64,000 nucleotides of DNA. Source: JACCTU01 sp963788055. GTDB taxonomy: Bacteria > Actinomycetota > Thermoleophilia > Gaiellales > Gaiellaceae. Location of the stretch: positions 310,001 to 374,000 of the forward strand of contig CAWBFA010000002.1 in NCBI GenBank assembly GCA_963788055.1, in the 5' to 3' direction. This document shows, piece after piece, positions 21,175 through 29,650 of the stretch (position 1 is its first letter; each line of letters begins with the position of its first letter). The position numbers and the translations under genes were made by a program. Under the pieces are notes generated by a model, which saw only the letters and a list, made by a program, of their open reading frames with translations, searched no databases and had not been told where the DNA came from.

Positions 21175-21735
21175 TCACGGTCGAAACGTCCGACTGACGA
21201 AGGCTGAATCGGCCAAGCCGTAGCGCCACGGTCGGTCCACCGCTTTGCTGATTCCGACTCGTGCACCTCGGACGACCGCGATAGCGGTCGTCCGAGAGAG
21301 GAGCTCGAAGGGCGGGCGGTCGAGCGGGAGACCGTCCTGCTCGCCCGTGATCCCGAGCGCCTGTGTGAGCTTCCCCGGCCCGGAGCACAGCGCGCGAACG
21401 TCGTCCACCCCGCGCCGCTTGCGCAGCAGCTCGATCCCGTCGGTCGGCTCGAGTGCGCGGATCAAGACCGCCGACGCCGAGCCCTCGTCCTCGCAGACGA
21501 AGTTCACGCACCAGTGGATCCCGTACGAGCGGTAGACGTACGCGTGCCCAGGGGGACCGAACATCGAGGCGTTCCTCGGCGTGCGGCCGCGATAGCCGTG
21601 CGCGGCCGGGTCCTCGTGGTCGTACGCCTCTACCTCGACGATCACGCCGCCGGCGCCATCGCTGAGGAACGTGACGCCGATCAGCTCGGGCGCGACCTCG
21701 TGCACCGAGCGCGCGAAGAAGTCCCTGCCGATCAA
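21175..21735 (-). CDS. 3-methyladenine DNA glycosylase (AAG/MPG family)
   Basis: Removes alkylated purines in base excision repair. The 186-residue protein has all main family blocks: FFARSVHEVAPELIG near the start, VEVEAYDHEDPAAHGYRGRT (with catalytic Glu in EVEAY), NASMFGPPGHAYVYRSYGIH, and the C-terminal VGISKAVDRPWRYG. Start: TTG 21735, which overlaps the TGA of the MFS gene upstream (TTGA), so translation is probably coupled. The frame remains open upstream but only inside the MFS gene. It converges on the PBP gene. Confidence 0.93.
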   Translation of the reverse strand: MIGRDFFARSVHEVAPELIGVTFLSDGAGGVIVEVEAYDHEDPAAHGYRGRTPRNASMFGPPGHAYVYRSYGIHWCVNFVCEDEGSASAVLIRALEPTDGIELLRKRRGVDDVRALCSGPGKLTQALGITGEQDGLPLDRPPFELLSRTTAIAVVRGARVGISKAVDRPWRYGLADSAFVSRTFRP

Positions 21736-22964
21736 GCCGGCTTCTCGTAGCGGCGAAAAGCGGGAAGCGCGAGCGCGACGGCCGCGGTGCCGAGCACGCA
21801 GAGGACACCGCCGGAGACGATCGAGAAGCGAAGCCCGACGAGCGACGCGAGCGCGCCCGCCTCGAGGTTGCCGAGCGCCGGCGTTCCCGCGACCTGCGCC
21901 AATTCGATCCCCGAGAGCCGTCCGCGCATCGAGTCGGGAGTCACCTGGAGCAGGATCGTCGAGCGCAGGACTGCGCTGACGAAGTCGGCGCCGCCGGCGA
22001 ATGCCAGCATCAGCAGGGCCAGCGGAACGCTCGTCGCGAAGCCGAAGGCCGCGATCGCCACTCCCCACCCCGCAGCTGCGACGCAGACGCCGAGCCCCTG
22101 TCGGCGCACACGCGTCATCCAGCCCGAGAAGACCGACGCGACGAACGCACCGGCGGAGGGCGCGGCGTACAGCAGCCCCACGGTCGAGGCGCCGCCGCCG
22201 AGTGCCTCGCCGAAGGCGGGGAAGAGCGCGCTCGGCATCCCGAAGATCATCGCAACCGTGTCGACGGTGAAGATCCCGAGCAATGCGGGCTCGCGGCGAA
22301 CGAGCTTGAACCCCTCGAGGATCGAGCGCAGGCTCGGGCTCTCGGCATCCTCGATCTTCGGCAGCCGCGGCAGGAGCCAGATCGCGACGAGCGACGCACC
22401 GAACGTCGCGAGATCGAAGGCGTACGCGCCCCCGAAGCCGACGGTGGCGATCAGTACCCCTGCGAGCGCGGGGCCCGCCACGCGCGAAAGGTTGAACACG
22501 ACGTCTTCGACTGCGATCGCCGCGAGCAGCTGGTCGTCCGGGACGAGCTTCGGGGTGAGTGCGTTCCGTGCGGGGCGCTGGAACGCGTATGCGGCAGTTG
22601 CGCCGGCCTCGCATGCGAACAGGAGCGGCAAGCTCGGGTCGTCGGCGAGCGCGTTGAGAAGCAGGACGACCGTGACCGCGGCGAGTCCGAGGTCCGAGAC
22701 GAGCAGCAGGCGGCGGCGGTCGACGGCGTCGGCGACCGCACCGGCGACGATCGAGACCGTCAGCAGCGGAATGAGCGCTGCGATCCCCAGCAGGCCGACT
22801 ACGAACGTCGAATGCGTCTCCTCCCACACCTGGATGGGGATCGCGACGGTCGTGATCTGGCTTCCGATCGCCGAGATACCCGTTCCGAACCACAGGCGGC
22901 GGAAGGGAGGCGACGACCGCAACGGCCGCACGTCGACGGCGAACCGCGACAGGCGTCCGAGCAC
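21732..22964 (-). CDS. MFS transporter (DHA3/EntS-like)
   Basis: A 410-residue, 12-helix major facilitator. The opening FRRLWFGTGISAIGSQITTV is typical of EntS-like exporters of siderophores or drugs, as are VADAVDRRRLLLVSDL between helices 2 and 3 and FQRPARNALTPKLVPDDQL in the middle. The actual substrate is unknown. The GTG start is 22964. Its stop overlaps the start of the DNA glycosylase, an operon without obvious functional logic. Confidence 0.9.
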   Translation of the reverse strand: MLGRLSRFAVDVRPLRSSPPFRRLWFGTGISAIGSQITTVAIPIQVWEETHSTFVVGLLGIAALIPLLTVSIVAGAVADAVDRRRLLLVSDLGLAAVTVVLLLNALADDPSLPLLFACEAGATAAYAFQRPARNALTPKLVPDDQLLAAIAVEDVVFNLSRVAGPALAGVLIATVGFGGAYAFDLATFGASLVAIWLLPRLPKIEDAESPSLRSILEGFKLVRREPALLGIFTVDTVAMIFGMPSALFPAFGEALGGGASTVGLLYAAPSAGAFVASVFSGWMTRVRRQGLGVCVAAAGWGVAIAAFGFATSVPLALLMLAFAGGADFVSAVLRSTILLQVTPDSMRGRLSGIELAQVAGTPALGNLEAGALASLVGLRFSIVSGGVLCVLGTAAVALALPAFRRYEKPA

Positions 22965-22990
22965 GCCGGGACGCTCCGGGCCGGGCTCGG

Positions 22991-23329
22991 TCAGAAGAGC
23001 TGGTTGTCGTCAGGCGGCGCCGCAGTCGCCTCGAGCAGACGACGCGCGCGGCGGCTCAGGTCGTTCAGGTCGACTCGACCCGTCTCCGTCTGCTGGAGCA
23101 GCCGCTCGGCGAGCTCCACACCCTGATCGATCAGCTGCGAGCGAAGCGCCGCATCGCCGCCCATCTCTGAGACGATCGTCCGCTCGGTGCGCGAGGCCAC
23201 AATCGGCTCGGAGACGCCCTCGACCCAGACACGCGTCCGGGCGCCGTGCCCGCGGTCCTTGCCCGAGAGCGGCTCCAGCGCGTAGATCTTGTCCGCACGG
23301 GCGAACTTCCCGAAGCCGAGGAAGACCAT
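22991..23329 (-). CDS. RemA/DUF370-like regulatory protein
   Basis: A 112-residue protein. The first 30 residues, MVFLGFGKFARADKIYALEP, resemble DUF370/RemA proteins (..IGFGN.V.ADRIIAI..), followed by RTRVWVEGVSEPIVASRTER, which aligns with the RemA segment on regulating residues and an exposed strand. The C-terminal half is helical (LIDQGVELAERLLQQ, LNDLSRRARRLLEA) and not part of standard RemA. RemA is a DNA-binding activator of matrix genes in Bacillus; the role here is unknown. A GTG start seven codons upstream (23350) is equally possible. It follows the aminotransferase gene within 28 bases. Confidence 0.7.
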   Translation of the reverse strand: MVFLGFGKFARADKIYALEPLSGKDRGHGARTRVWVEGVSEPIVASRTERTIVSEMGGDAALRSQLIDQGVELAERLLQQTETGRVDLNDLSRRARRLLEATAAPPDDNQLF

Positions 23330-23357
23330 CCGGTTCGCGCCGTTCGACACTGTCTGA

Positions 23358-24488
23358 TTATTGCGCCGCGAGCGCTCCCGAAAGAGCGGAAGCGACTCGC
23401 TCCTGGTCCTCGTGCTCGAGCTGCGGGAAGAACGGCAGCGCGAGCGTCCGCCGGCTCGCGTCCTCGGCGATCGGGCAGAGCCCTTCCGCGAACCCGTACG
23501 CCTCGCGCATGTACGGCTGCAGGTGGATGCACGGGAGATACTCGCCGGACTCGATCCCTTGCTCCGAGAGCTCCGCCGCAACACGCGTGCGGTCGAAGCC
23601 CTCGGCGAGCAGGACGACGTAGACGAACCACGAGCGCACGTGGTCCGAGTCGTCGGGCAAGGGTGTCTCGACGCCCTCGACATCGGCGAGCAGCTCGTCG
23701 TAGCGCCCGGCCACGGCGGTGCGAAGCGCGAGAATTTCGTCGAGCTTCTCCAACTGCGCGACTCCCACGGCGGCCTGGAGATCGGTCCAGCGGTAGTTGA
23801 AGCCGAGGTGCGGGTGGTGGAACCAGCGGCCGCCCTCGTAGGAGCGCCCCTGGTTCCGCAGGCTCCGGAGCAGGCGCCACTCGTCCTCCGAGTGCGTGGT
23901 CACGACACCGCCCTCGCCCGTTGCGACCTGCTTGTTCGGATAGAACGCGAAGACCGCGCTGGGGCCATGCGACCCGAGCGGCGCGCCTTTGTACTCCGCG
24001 CCGAGCGCCTCGCAGGCGTCGTCGATCAGCGCGAGGCCGTGCTCGTCTGCGAGCGCTCGCAGCTCATCGAGCTCGCAGGGGTAGCCGAAGATGTCGACCG
24101 CGACGATCGCCTTGGTGCGGTCGGTGATCGCCGCCTCGACCGCTGCGGGGTCGAGATTGAGCGTGCGCGGGTCGACGTCTGCGAAGACGGGTTTCGCACC
24201 TTCGACGACGAAGCAGTTCGCCGAGGCCACGAACGAAAACGGCGAGGTGATCGCCTCGTCGCCGGGACCGAGGCCGGCGGACCGCGCGAGGAGGTGGAGG
24301 CCGGCGGTACCGCTGGAGAGCGCGACCGCATAGGGCGCGCCGGTGCGCTCGGCGATCTGCTCCTCGAAGCGCTCGATCGTCGGTCCGAGCGAGAGCCGGC
24401 CCGAGCGCAGCACGTCGAGCACGAGCTCCTCCTCCCGCTCGCCCAGGTACGGGCGCGAGAGCGGGATCGTCCGTGTCGCTTGAGTCAG
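23358..24488 (-). CDS. DegT/DnrJ/EryC1 family sugar aminotransferase
   Basis: A PLP enzyme that transaminates nucleotide-linked keto sugars in making amino sugars for surface polysaccharides. Of about 376 residues, the conserved parts are IPLSRPYLGEREEE, AVALSSGTAGLHLL, DIFGYPCELDEL, the PLP lysine K186 in FYPNKQVATGEGG and GFNYRWTDLQAAVG. Start: no ATG, GTG or TTG fits; CTG 24488 has GAGGA seven bases upstream and opens LTQATRTIPLSRP, so I use it. Longer frames run into the 93-bp palindromic repeat (24522-24614), which lies in the presumed leader. Confidence 0.88.
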   Translation of the reverse strand: MTQATRTIPLSRPYLGEREEELVLDVLRSGRLSLGPTIERFEEQIAERTGAPYAVALSSGTAGLHLLARSAGLGPGDEAITSPFSFVASANCFVVEGAKPVFADVDPRTLNLDPAAVEAAITDRTKAIVAVDIFGYPCELDELRALADEHGLALIDDACEALGAEYKGAPLGSHGPSAVFAFYPNKQVATGEGGVVTTHSEDEWRLLRSLRNQGRSYEGGRWFHHPHLGFNYRWTDLQAAVGVAQLEKLDEILALRTAVAGRYDELLADVEGVETPLPDDSDHVRSWFVYVVLLAEGFDRTRVAAELSEQGIESGEYLPCIHLQPYMREAYGFAEGLCPIAEDASRRTLALPFFPQLEHEDQERVASALSGALAAQ

Positions 24489-24521
24489 AGCCCGTTCCTC
24501 GTCAGAGGCTCGTCGCCGGGG

Positions 24522-24614
24522 TGCGCTGGGTGGTGCGAGGCAAGGACGCAGGGAGCGTTCGTATCCGATGGATACGGGCGCGACTGAGGACGCCGCATCG
24601 CGCTGCCCAGCGCA
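24522..24614. repeat. 93-bp palindromic element, copy A
   Basis: The ends pair over 17 contiguous base pairs (1-17 with 77-93 of the element, three of them G-T), followed after one mismatch by two more. Inside is a 12-bp hairpin with a three-base loop (element positions 34-45 with 49-60). It is about 89 percent identical to 41993-42086. G-T pairs arise only when the plus strand is read, which would make any RNA form antisense to the downstream minus-strand aminotransferase. It sits between ilvE and the aminotransferase start. Confidence 0.85.
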
Positions 24615-24648
24615 GCCCGGGGGCACCGCGCTCTGGCGGGGAACGGGC

Positions 24649-25575
24649 TCAAGCCGCCGGTGTGCTCGTTGCCGTGTGGTCGAGCCACTGGGCCCAGCGC
24701 TCGCTCTGACCGCGGACCGTCTCGAGGTAGGCCTTCTGGATCTCGAGCGTCACCGGGCCGACGCCGAGCTCGTGGTCGTCGACGGAGCGGAGCGGCGTCA
24801 CCTCGGCCGCGGTCCCGCACATGAACGCCTCGTCGGCCAGGTAGAGGTCGGAGCGGATCAGGTCGGTCTCGTCGACCGTGTAGCCGAGATCCTGTGCGAT
24901 CTGGATGATCGTGTTCCTCGTGATCCCCGGAAGGATCGACGTCGAGAGCGCGGGCGTGGCGATCGCGCCGTTCTTGACGACGAAGATGTTCTCGCCCGAA
25001 CCGTCCGCGATCGTCCCCTCGGCCGTGAGCAGGATCGCCTCGTCGTAGCCGGCGCGATTCGCCTCCGTGACGGCGAGCATCGAGTTGAGGTAGATGCCCG
25101 TCGCCTTGGAGACGTGAGGGATCACGTTCGGCCCGACCCGCTGCCAGCTGGAGATCTTCGCGCGGATCCCGTTCGCCATCCCGTCGTCGCCGAGGTAGGC
25201 GCCCCAGGGCCAGCTCATGATCACCGTCTCGACCGGGTTCTCGCGCGCGGCGACCCCGAGCTGGCCGTAGCCGTAGAACGCGATCGGCCGCAGGTAGCAC
25301 TCGGGCAGGCCGTTCACGCCGATCAGCTCGTGGCATGCATCGCGCAGCTCGTCGATCGAGTACGGGAGCTCCATGTAGAGCAGGCGCGCAGAGTCGTGCA
25401 GGCGCTGCAGGTGATCGCGGAGCCGGAAGACCGCCGGGCCCTTCGAGGTCTCGTAGCAACGGATGCCCTCGAACACGCCCGAGCCGTAGTGGAGTCCGTG
25501 GACGCCGACATGGACCTTCGCATCGGCCCAGTCGACGAGCTCACCGTTCATCCAGATCTTCTCGGTTTCCTGCAC
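24649..25575 (-). CDS. ilvE: branched-chain amino acid aminotransferase
   Basis: Catalyses the last step in Ile, Leu and Val synthesis. The 308-residue class IV PLP enzyme shows VHGLHYGSGVFEGIRCYET, YLRPIAFYGYGQLGV, the PLP lysine K157 in VSKATGIYLNSMLA, the EAILLTAEGTIADGSGENIF block and DLYLADEAFMCGTAAEVTP. GTG 25575 is chosen because AAGGAGG lies at ideal spacing; a TTG ten codons upstream is less likely. YbaK-like gene upstream nearly abuts. Copy A of the palindromic element follows its stop. Confidence 0.93.
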   Translation of the reverse strand: MQETEKIWMNGELVDWADAKVHVGVHGLHYGSGVFEGIRCYETSKGPAVFRLRDHLQRLHDSARLLYMELPYSIDELRDACHELIGVNGLPECYLRPIAFYGYGQLGVAARENPVETVIMSWPWGAYLGDDGMANGIRAKISSWQRVGPNVIPHVSKATGIYLNSMLAVTEANRAGYDEAILLTAEGTIADGSGENIFVVKNGAIATPALSTSILPGITRNTIIQIAQDLGYTVDETDLIRSDLYLADEAFMCGTAAEVTPLRSVDDHELGVGPVTLEIQKAYLETVRGQSERWAQWLDHTATSTPAA

Positions 25576-25601
25576 CGCCGCGCCTCCTTCTGGGATGACC
25601 G

Positions 25602-26093
25602 TCAATCCGAATGGTATGTGCGGTCCTCGACAGCGTCCATCTGTCGGGCCTTGGAGAGGCGCAGGAGCTCGGCCGGCCGGAGCCCCGCCAGGTGGTGCTC
25701 CGAGCCCGCGCCGACCCAGACCTCCTCCTGGGCCAGCACCGTGCGCTCCAAGAGGATCGCCTCCACGGCGGGCAGCGGAAACGGCGCGACGGCCCCTGGA
25801 GGAAAGCCGGTCGCGACCAGGACCTCCTCTGGGGACGCAACCCTCGCCGAGGCGGCTCCGACCGCCCGCGCGAGCTTGGCCGGGTCGGCCCGCCGATCGC
25901 CCGGAACGAGAGCGACGACGGTGCGGCCGTCACAGATGAAGACGAGGGTCTTGACGATCTGCGCCGGGTCGACCCCGAGCGCTTTCGCGGCGTCCTGGAC
26001 GGTCGGGGTCCCCTCGGGGAACTCCTCCAGCCGAGCCTCGGCCTGAGAAGCCTGGAGGAAGCCTGCTACGCGCCGGACGGGCTCGGGAAGCAC
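25602..26093 (-). CDS. YbaK/ProX-type aminoacyl-tRNA deacylase
   Basis: The 163-residue single-domain protein belongs to the YbaK/aminoacyl-tRNA-editing family: TVQDAAKALGVDPAQIVKTL, VVALVPGDRRADPAKLARAV, and the VLVATGFPPGAVAPFPLP block with the Gly-Pro-rich turn at the active site. Members hydrolyse mischarged Cys-tRNA-Pro or Ala-tRNA-Pro in trans; which one cannot be told. The GTG start is 26093. It ends 27 bases before the ilvE start codon and may share its message. Confidence 0.88.
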   Translation of the reverse strand: MLPEPVRRVAGFLQASQAEARLEEFPEGTPTVQDAAKALGVDPAQIVKTLVFICDGRTVVALVPGDRRADPAKLARAVGAASARVASPEEVLVATGFPPGAVAPFPLPAVEAILLERTVLAQEEVWVGAGSEHHLAGLRPAELLRLSKARQMDAVEDRTYHSD

Positions 26094-26132
26094 ACGCGAA
26101 ACCGTATCCGCTCGTTCCGCGTCGTCTCCTCG

Positions 26133-26473
26133 ATGAACGCAAAGCTCGTACGCCTCGCAACAACCGAGTCGATCTTCCGCAACGTCAACGAGCGGATCGC
26201 GGAGAGCGCGCAGCGTTTCGACGCGGACGAGGCGGGGTTCGTGTGTGCGAGTGCGACGACCGTTCTTGCACGCACCGGCTCCAGACGTCGCTCGAGGAGT
26301 ACGAGAGCGTGCGAGCGAAGCCCACGCGCTTCCTGATCGCGCCGGGCCACGAGGACGAGGAGATCGAGAGCGTCGTCGAGCGGCGTCGGCGCTTCCACGT
26401 CGTCGAGAAGTTCGAGGGCACGGTCGCCGAAACCGTGCGGCGGCTCAATCCGCGGAAGCCGAAGACCACCTAG
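26133..26473 (+). CDS. conserved actinobacterial protein of unknown function, frameshifted
   Basis: ATG 26133 begins MNAKLVRLATTESIFRNVNE, and a second frame from about 26243 continues as CECDDRSCTHRLQTSLEEYE to KFEGTVAETVRRLNPRKPKT. A GT repeat (GTGTGTGCGAG near 26240) appears to have two extra bases; removing them joins GFVCECDDRSC. The combined 112 residues look like a common unnamed actinobacterial family with a CxC..C cluster, a Glu-rich segment and an APGHE motif. I know no function. It overlaps the stop of the convergent methyltransferase gene. Either a real frameshift or a sequence error is possible. Confidence 0.6.
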
Positions 26474-26942
26474 TAGGCACGAACCCACCGGGCACGCGCA
26501 GGCGATAGTCGCGGTAGCCCGGATAGCGCCGCTCGAGGAGTTCCTCCTCCAGCGCGGACTTGTTCCGCCACAGCACCGCAAGCGCAGCGAGCGGCACGAA
26601 CGCCGCCGGGCTCGTCGCGAGCGCGTAACCGACGAAGAAGAGGAGTCCGGCGCTGTAGATCGGGTGCCGGACATACGCATACGGGCCCGTGTCGATCAAC
26701 CGCCCGCCCTCGCGGGGGCGCGGGTACGGCGTCGCCGACCCGTCGAGCGTGCGCCACGCCCACACCGCGAGGAGCGCGCCGAGCAGGGACACGACGGCGC
26801 CGAGCGCCGGCAGCACAGAGTCGACCGAGCCCGGCCAACCAGGCGGAAGCCAGCCCGCCGCGAGCACGACCACCATGAGGGCGACCTGCGCGACGACCCA
26901 GCGGTCGCCGCGATCCTCAGCCGAGGTCGATGATCCGTGCAT
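26445..26942 (-). CDS. isoprenylcysteine carboxyl methyltransferase-like membrane protein
   Basis: A 165-residue membrane protein. Helices lie at about 17-32, 43-64 and 95-120. The C-terminal half has the ICMT/phospholipid methyltransferase signature: TGPYAYVRHPIYSAGLLFF, then EEELLERRYPGYRDYRLRVP, which binds S-adenosylmethionine. Bacterial members methylate lipids or small molecules and are mostly uncharacterised. Its start lies within the last codons of serA (26-base overlap), so it is in the serA operon. Confidence 0.85.
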   Translation of the reverse strand: MHGSSTSAEDRGDRWVVAQVALMVVVLAAGWLPPGWPGSVDSVLPALGAVVSLLGALLAVWAWRTLDGSATPYPRPREGGRLIDTGPYAYVRHPIYSAGLLFFVGYALATSPAAFVPLAALAVLWRNKSALEEELLERRYPGYRDYRLRVPGGFVPTRWSSASAD

Positions 26943-28494
26943 CGTCGAAGCCCTCCTCGCGAACGGCCTCGACGAGCTCGGGGGGCGGAGTCGTGTCGAG
27001 GGAGAGCGCCATCAGCGCCTTCCCGCCCCGTCGCCTTCGCGAGACGGCCATGTTCGCGATGTTGACGTTCTGCTGCCCGAAGAGCGTGCCCACTCGTCCG
27101 ATCACGCCCGGCACGTCGTCGTAGCGGAAGAAGACCATCAGTTGCGAGAGCTCGATGTCGAGCTCGAACCCGAGCGCGTTGACGAGCCAGAAGCGGTTGT
27201 CGCGTCCGATCGTCGTGCCCGCAACCGTCACCTCGTCGCCGTTCTCGCGCACGCGCACACGGATCAGGTTCGTGTAGTCGCGCGAGCTGCGCCGGCGCTC
27301 CTCGTTGACCTCGATCCCGCGCTCCGCCGCGATCAGCGGCGCGTTGACGTAGTTCACAGGTACGTCGGCCCGACCCTGGAAGGCGCCGTTCAGCGCAGCC
27401 ACCGTCAAGAGGCGCGTGTCGTACTGGGCGAGCGTGCCGTAGTACGAGAGCTCGATCCGAGCAGCGCTCCCCGCTGCCAGCTCCATCGCGAGCCGCCCGA
27501 GCTTCGCGGCGAGCGGGACGTACGGGCCGAGGACGTCGAGATCCTCAGGCCGGATCGCCGGGATGTTGACCGCGTTCGTGACGAGGCCGCCCTCGAGCGC
27601 GGCCGCGACCTGCTCGGCGACGATCACGCCCGCCCGGTCCTGCGCCTCCTCCGTCGAGGCAGCGAGGTGCGGTGTCACGATCACGTTGTCGAGCTCGAGC
27701 AACGGGCCCGAGTACGGCTCGCTTGAAAACACATCGAGTGCCGCGCCCGCGACCTTTCCGCTCCCGAGCGCCTCGACGAGCGCGTCCTCGTCGACGAGCT
27801 CCCCGCGCGCGGCGTTCACGAGCCGCGTGCCGTCGCGCATGCGGGTGAAGGCCTCGCGGTCGAGGATCCCGCGCGTCTCCGGCCCAAGCGGCAGGTGCAG
27901 CGTCAGGAACTCCGCCTCGTCGAGCACGCCGCCCATCGACTCCGAGCGCTCGACCCCGAGCTCGCGGAAGCGCTCCTTCGCGACGAAGGGGTCATACGCG
28001 ACCACGCGCATCCCGAGACCGCCGGCACGGCGCGCAACCTGCTGCCCGATCCTCCCGAAGCCGAGCACACCGAGCGTCTTGCCGGACAGCTCGACGCCGC
28101 CCCACCTGGAGCGCTCCCACCGTCCCTGCTTGAGCGCGGCGTGCGCCTGCGGAATGTTTCGCGCCAGCGCGACCAGCAGCCCGACCGCATGCTCCGCCGC
28201 CGAGACGACGGTCGACTCCGGCGCGTTCGCGACGACGATGCCCCGTCGCGTGGCGGCCTCGACGTCGACGTTGTCGACCCCGACGCCGGCCCGGCCGATC
28301 ACCTTCAGCCGCGCGCCGCGATCGATCAGCTCTGACGTCAGCTTCGTGGCCGAGCGGATCACGATCGCGTCGTAGTCGCCGATCCGCTCGGCGAGGTCGC
28401 CGTTCGTCTCGACGTCGACGTCGAAGCGATCCCGAAGCAGCCTCACGCCCGCGTCGGCGATCGGCTCGCGGACGAGGACCCGTAGCCTGCTCAA
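26917..28494 (-). CDS. serA: D-3-phosphoglycerate dehydrogenase
   Basis: First enzyme of serine synthesis. The 525-residue long form has the substrate/nucleotide-binding domains (GRAGVGVDNVDVEAATRRGI, LGVLGFGRIGQQVARRA), catalytic Arg in NAARGELVDEDAL and His in VTPHLAASTEEAQDRAG, an intervening domain (about 315-445, VPLAAKLGRLAMEL... ) and a C-terminal ACT domain (about 450-525, VFFRYDDVPGVIGRVGTLFG), which in other bacteria mediates serine feedback. TTG 28494 overlaps the TGA of the upstream aminotransferase (TTGA). Confidence 0.96.
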   Translation of the reverse strand: MSRLRVLVREPIADAGVRLLRDRFDVDVETNGDLAERIGDYDAIVIRSATKLTSELIDRGARLKVIGRAGVGVDNVDVEAATRRGIVVANAPESTVVSAAEHAVGLLVALARNIPQAHAALKQGRWERSRWGGVELSGKTLGVLGFGRIGQQVARRAGGLGMRVVAYDPFVAKERFRELGVERSESMGGVLDEAEFLTLHLPLGPETRGILDREAFTRMRDGTRLVNAARGELVDEDALVEALGSGKVAGAALDVFSSEPYSGPLLELDNVIVTPHLAASTEEAQDRAGVIVAEQVAAALEGGLVTNAVNIPAIRPEDLDVLGPYVPLAAKLGRLAMELAAGSAARIELSYYGTLAQYDTRLLTVAALNGAFQGRADVPVNYVNAPLIAAERGIEVNEERRRSSRDYTNLIRVRVRENGDEVTVAGTTIGRDNRFWLVNALGFELDIELSQLMVFFRYDDVPGVIGRVGTLFGQQNVNIANMAVSRRRRGGKALMALSLDTTPPPELVEAVREEGFDDARIIDLG

Positions 28495-29633
28495 ACTTTC
28501 GCGCCTTCGTAGACCTCGAGCGCCCGCGCGGTCGCGATCCCGCGCTCGACGTCGGCGCCGAGCTCGGCGAGCGAGAGCTCGACCGCGGCGAGCGCAGTCG
28601 TGATGTCGAAGACGTCGAACCAGCCGATGTGGCCGATCCGGAAGATCTGTCCCTTGAGAGGGCCCTGCCCGTTGGCGATCGTGATCCCGTGCTTGTCACG
28701 AAGCGCGAGCACGACGTCGCCCGAGTCGATCCCGTCCGGGGCGCGGATCGCGGTGACGACTGCGGAGCTGTCGTCGTCCGGCGAGAAGAGTTCGAGCCCC
28801 ATCGCCTTCGCACCCTCTCGGCAGGCGCGGCCGAGGCGCACATGCCGCTCGAACGCAGCCTCGAGACCTTCGCCAAGCAGCAGTCCGAGCGCGACGTCCA
28901 GCCCGGCGATGATCGACACCGCCGGCGTGTATGGCGCGTCGAGCTTCTCCTGCGCCTTCCGCGTGCGCTCCCAGTCGAGGTAGAAGCGCGGCGAGCTCCC
29001 GCACGCGGCATACGCCGCGTCCGAGACCGAGGCGAACGCGAGCCCGGGCGGCGTCATCAGCGCCTTCTGCGAGCCGGAGCACACCACGTCGATCCCCCAC
29101 GCGTCGGTCTCCACCGCCACCGCTCCCAAGCTCGAGATCGCGTCGACGACGACGAGCGCGCCCGCCTCCTTCGCCACCGCCGCAAGCGCACGGACATCGG
29201 CGACGACGCCGGTCGAGGTCTCCGAGTGCGTCAGCAGCACGGCCTTCGCCGGACGCTCGGCAAGACGAGCAGCGAGATCGTCGGCGGCAGGGACCTCCCC
29301 CCACTCGTACGCGAGCGAATCGACGTCGGCACCGTACGCATCCGCGATCGCCTGCCAGCGCTCGCCGAAGTAACCGCACGACACGACCGTCGCGGGATCG
29401 CCGGGCGAGAGCAGGTTCGCGACGGCGGACTCCATCGCGGCGGTTCCCGAAGACGTGAACATCAGCACGGGAACGTCCGTGCGGAACACCTCGCCGAGGC
29501 GTCCGAGGCACCGCTCGAGCACGACCCGGAAGTCGGGACTTCGGTGGTGGACGACCGGCTCGGCGATTGCGGCGAGCACCTCCGGAGGCACAGGCGTCGG
29601 CCCCGGGGTCATCAGGTAGCGCTTCTCCGGCAC
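28491..29633 (-). CDS. class V aminotransferase (serine-glyoxylate/AGXT type)
   Basis: A 380-residue PLP enzyme. MTPGPTPVPPEVLAA is the usual opening, FTSSGTAAMESAVANLL binds the phosphate, VVDAISSLGAVAVETDAWGI precedes the PLP lysine K190 in SGSQKALMTPPGL, and FRIGHIGWFDVFDI is the C-terminal signature. It is annotated in genomes as serine-glyoxylate, serine-pyruvate or alanine-glyoxylate aminotransferase. Coupling to serA (TTGA overlap) makes a role in serine synthesis, replacing SerC, plausible; this is inference. Confidence 0.9.
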   Translation of the reverse strand: MPEKRYLMTPGPTPVPPEVLAAIAEPVVHHRSPDFRVVLERCLGRLGEVFRTDVPVLMFTSSGTAAMESAVANLLSPGDPATVVSCGYFGERWQAIADAYGADVDSLAYEWGEVPAADDLAARLAERPAKAVLLTHSETSTGVVADVRALAAVAKEAGALVVVDAISSLGAVAVETDAWGIDVVCSGSQKALMTPPGLAFASVSDAAYAACGSSPRFYLDWERTRKAQEKLDAPYTPAVSIIAGLDVALGLLLGEGLEAAFERHVRLGRACREGAKAMGLELFSPDDDSSAVVTAIRAPDGIDSGDVVLALRDKHGITIANGQGPLKGQIFRIGHIGWFDVFDITTALAAVELSLAELGADVERGIATARALEVYEGAKV

Positions 29634-29650
29634 TCCCGTCTGAGCCTAGC

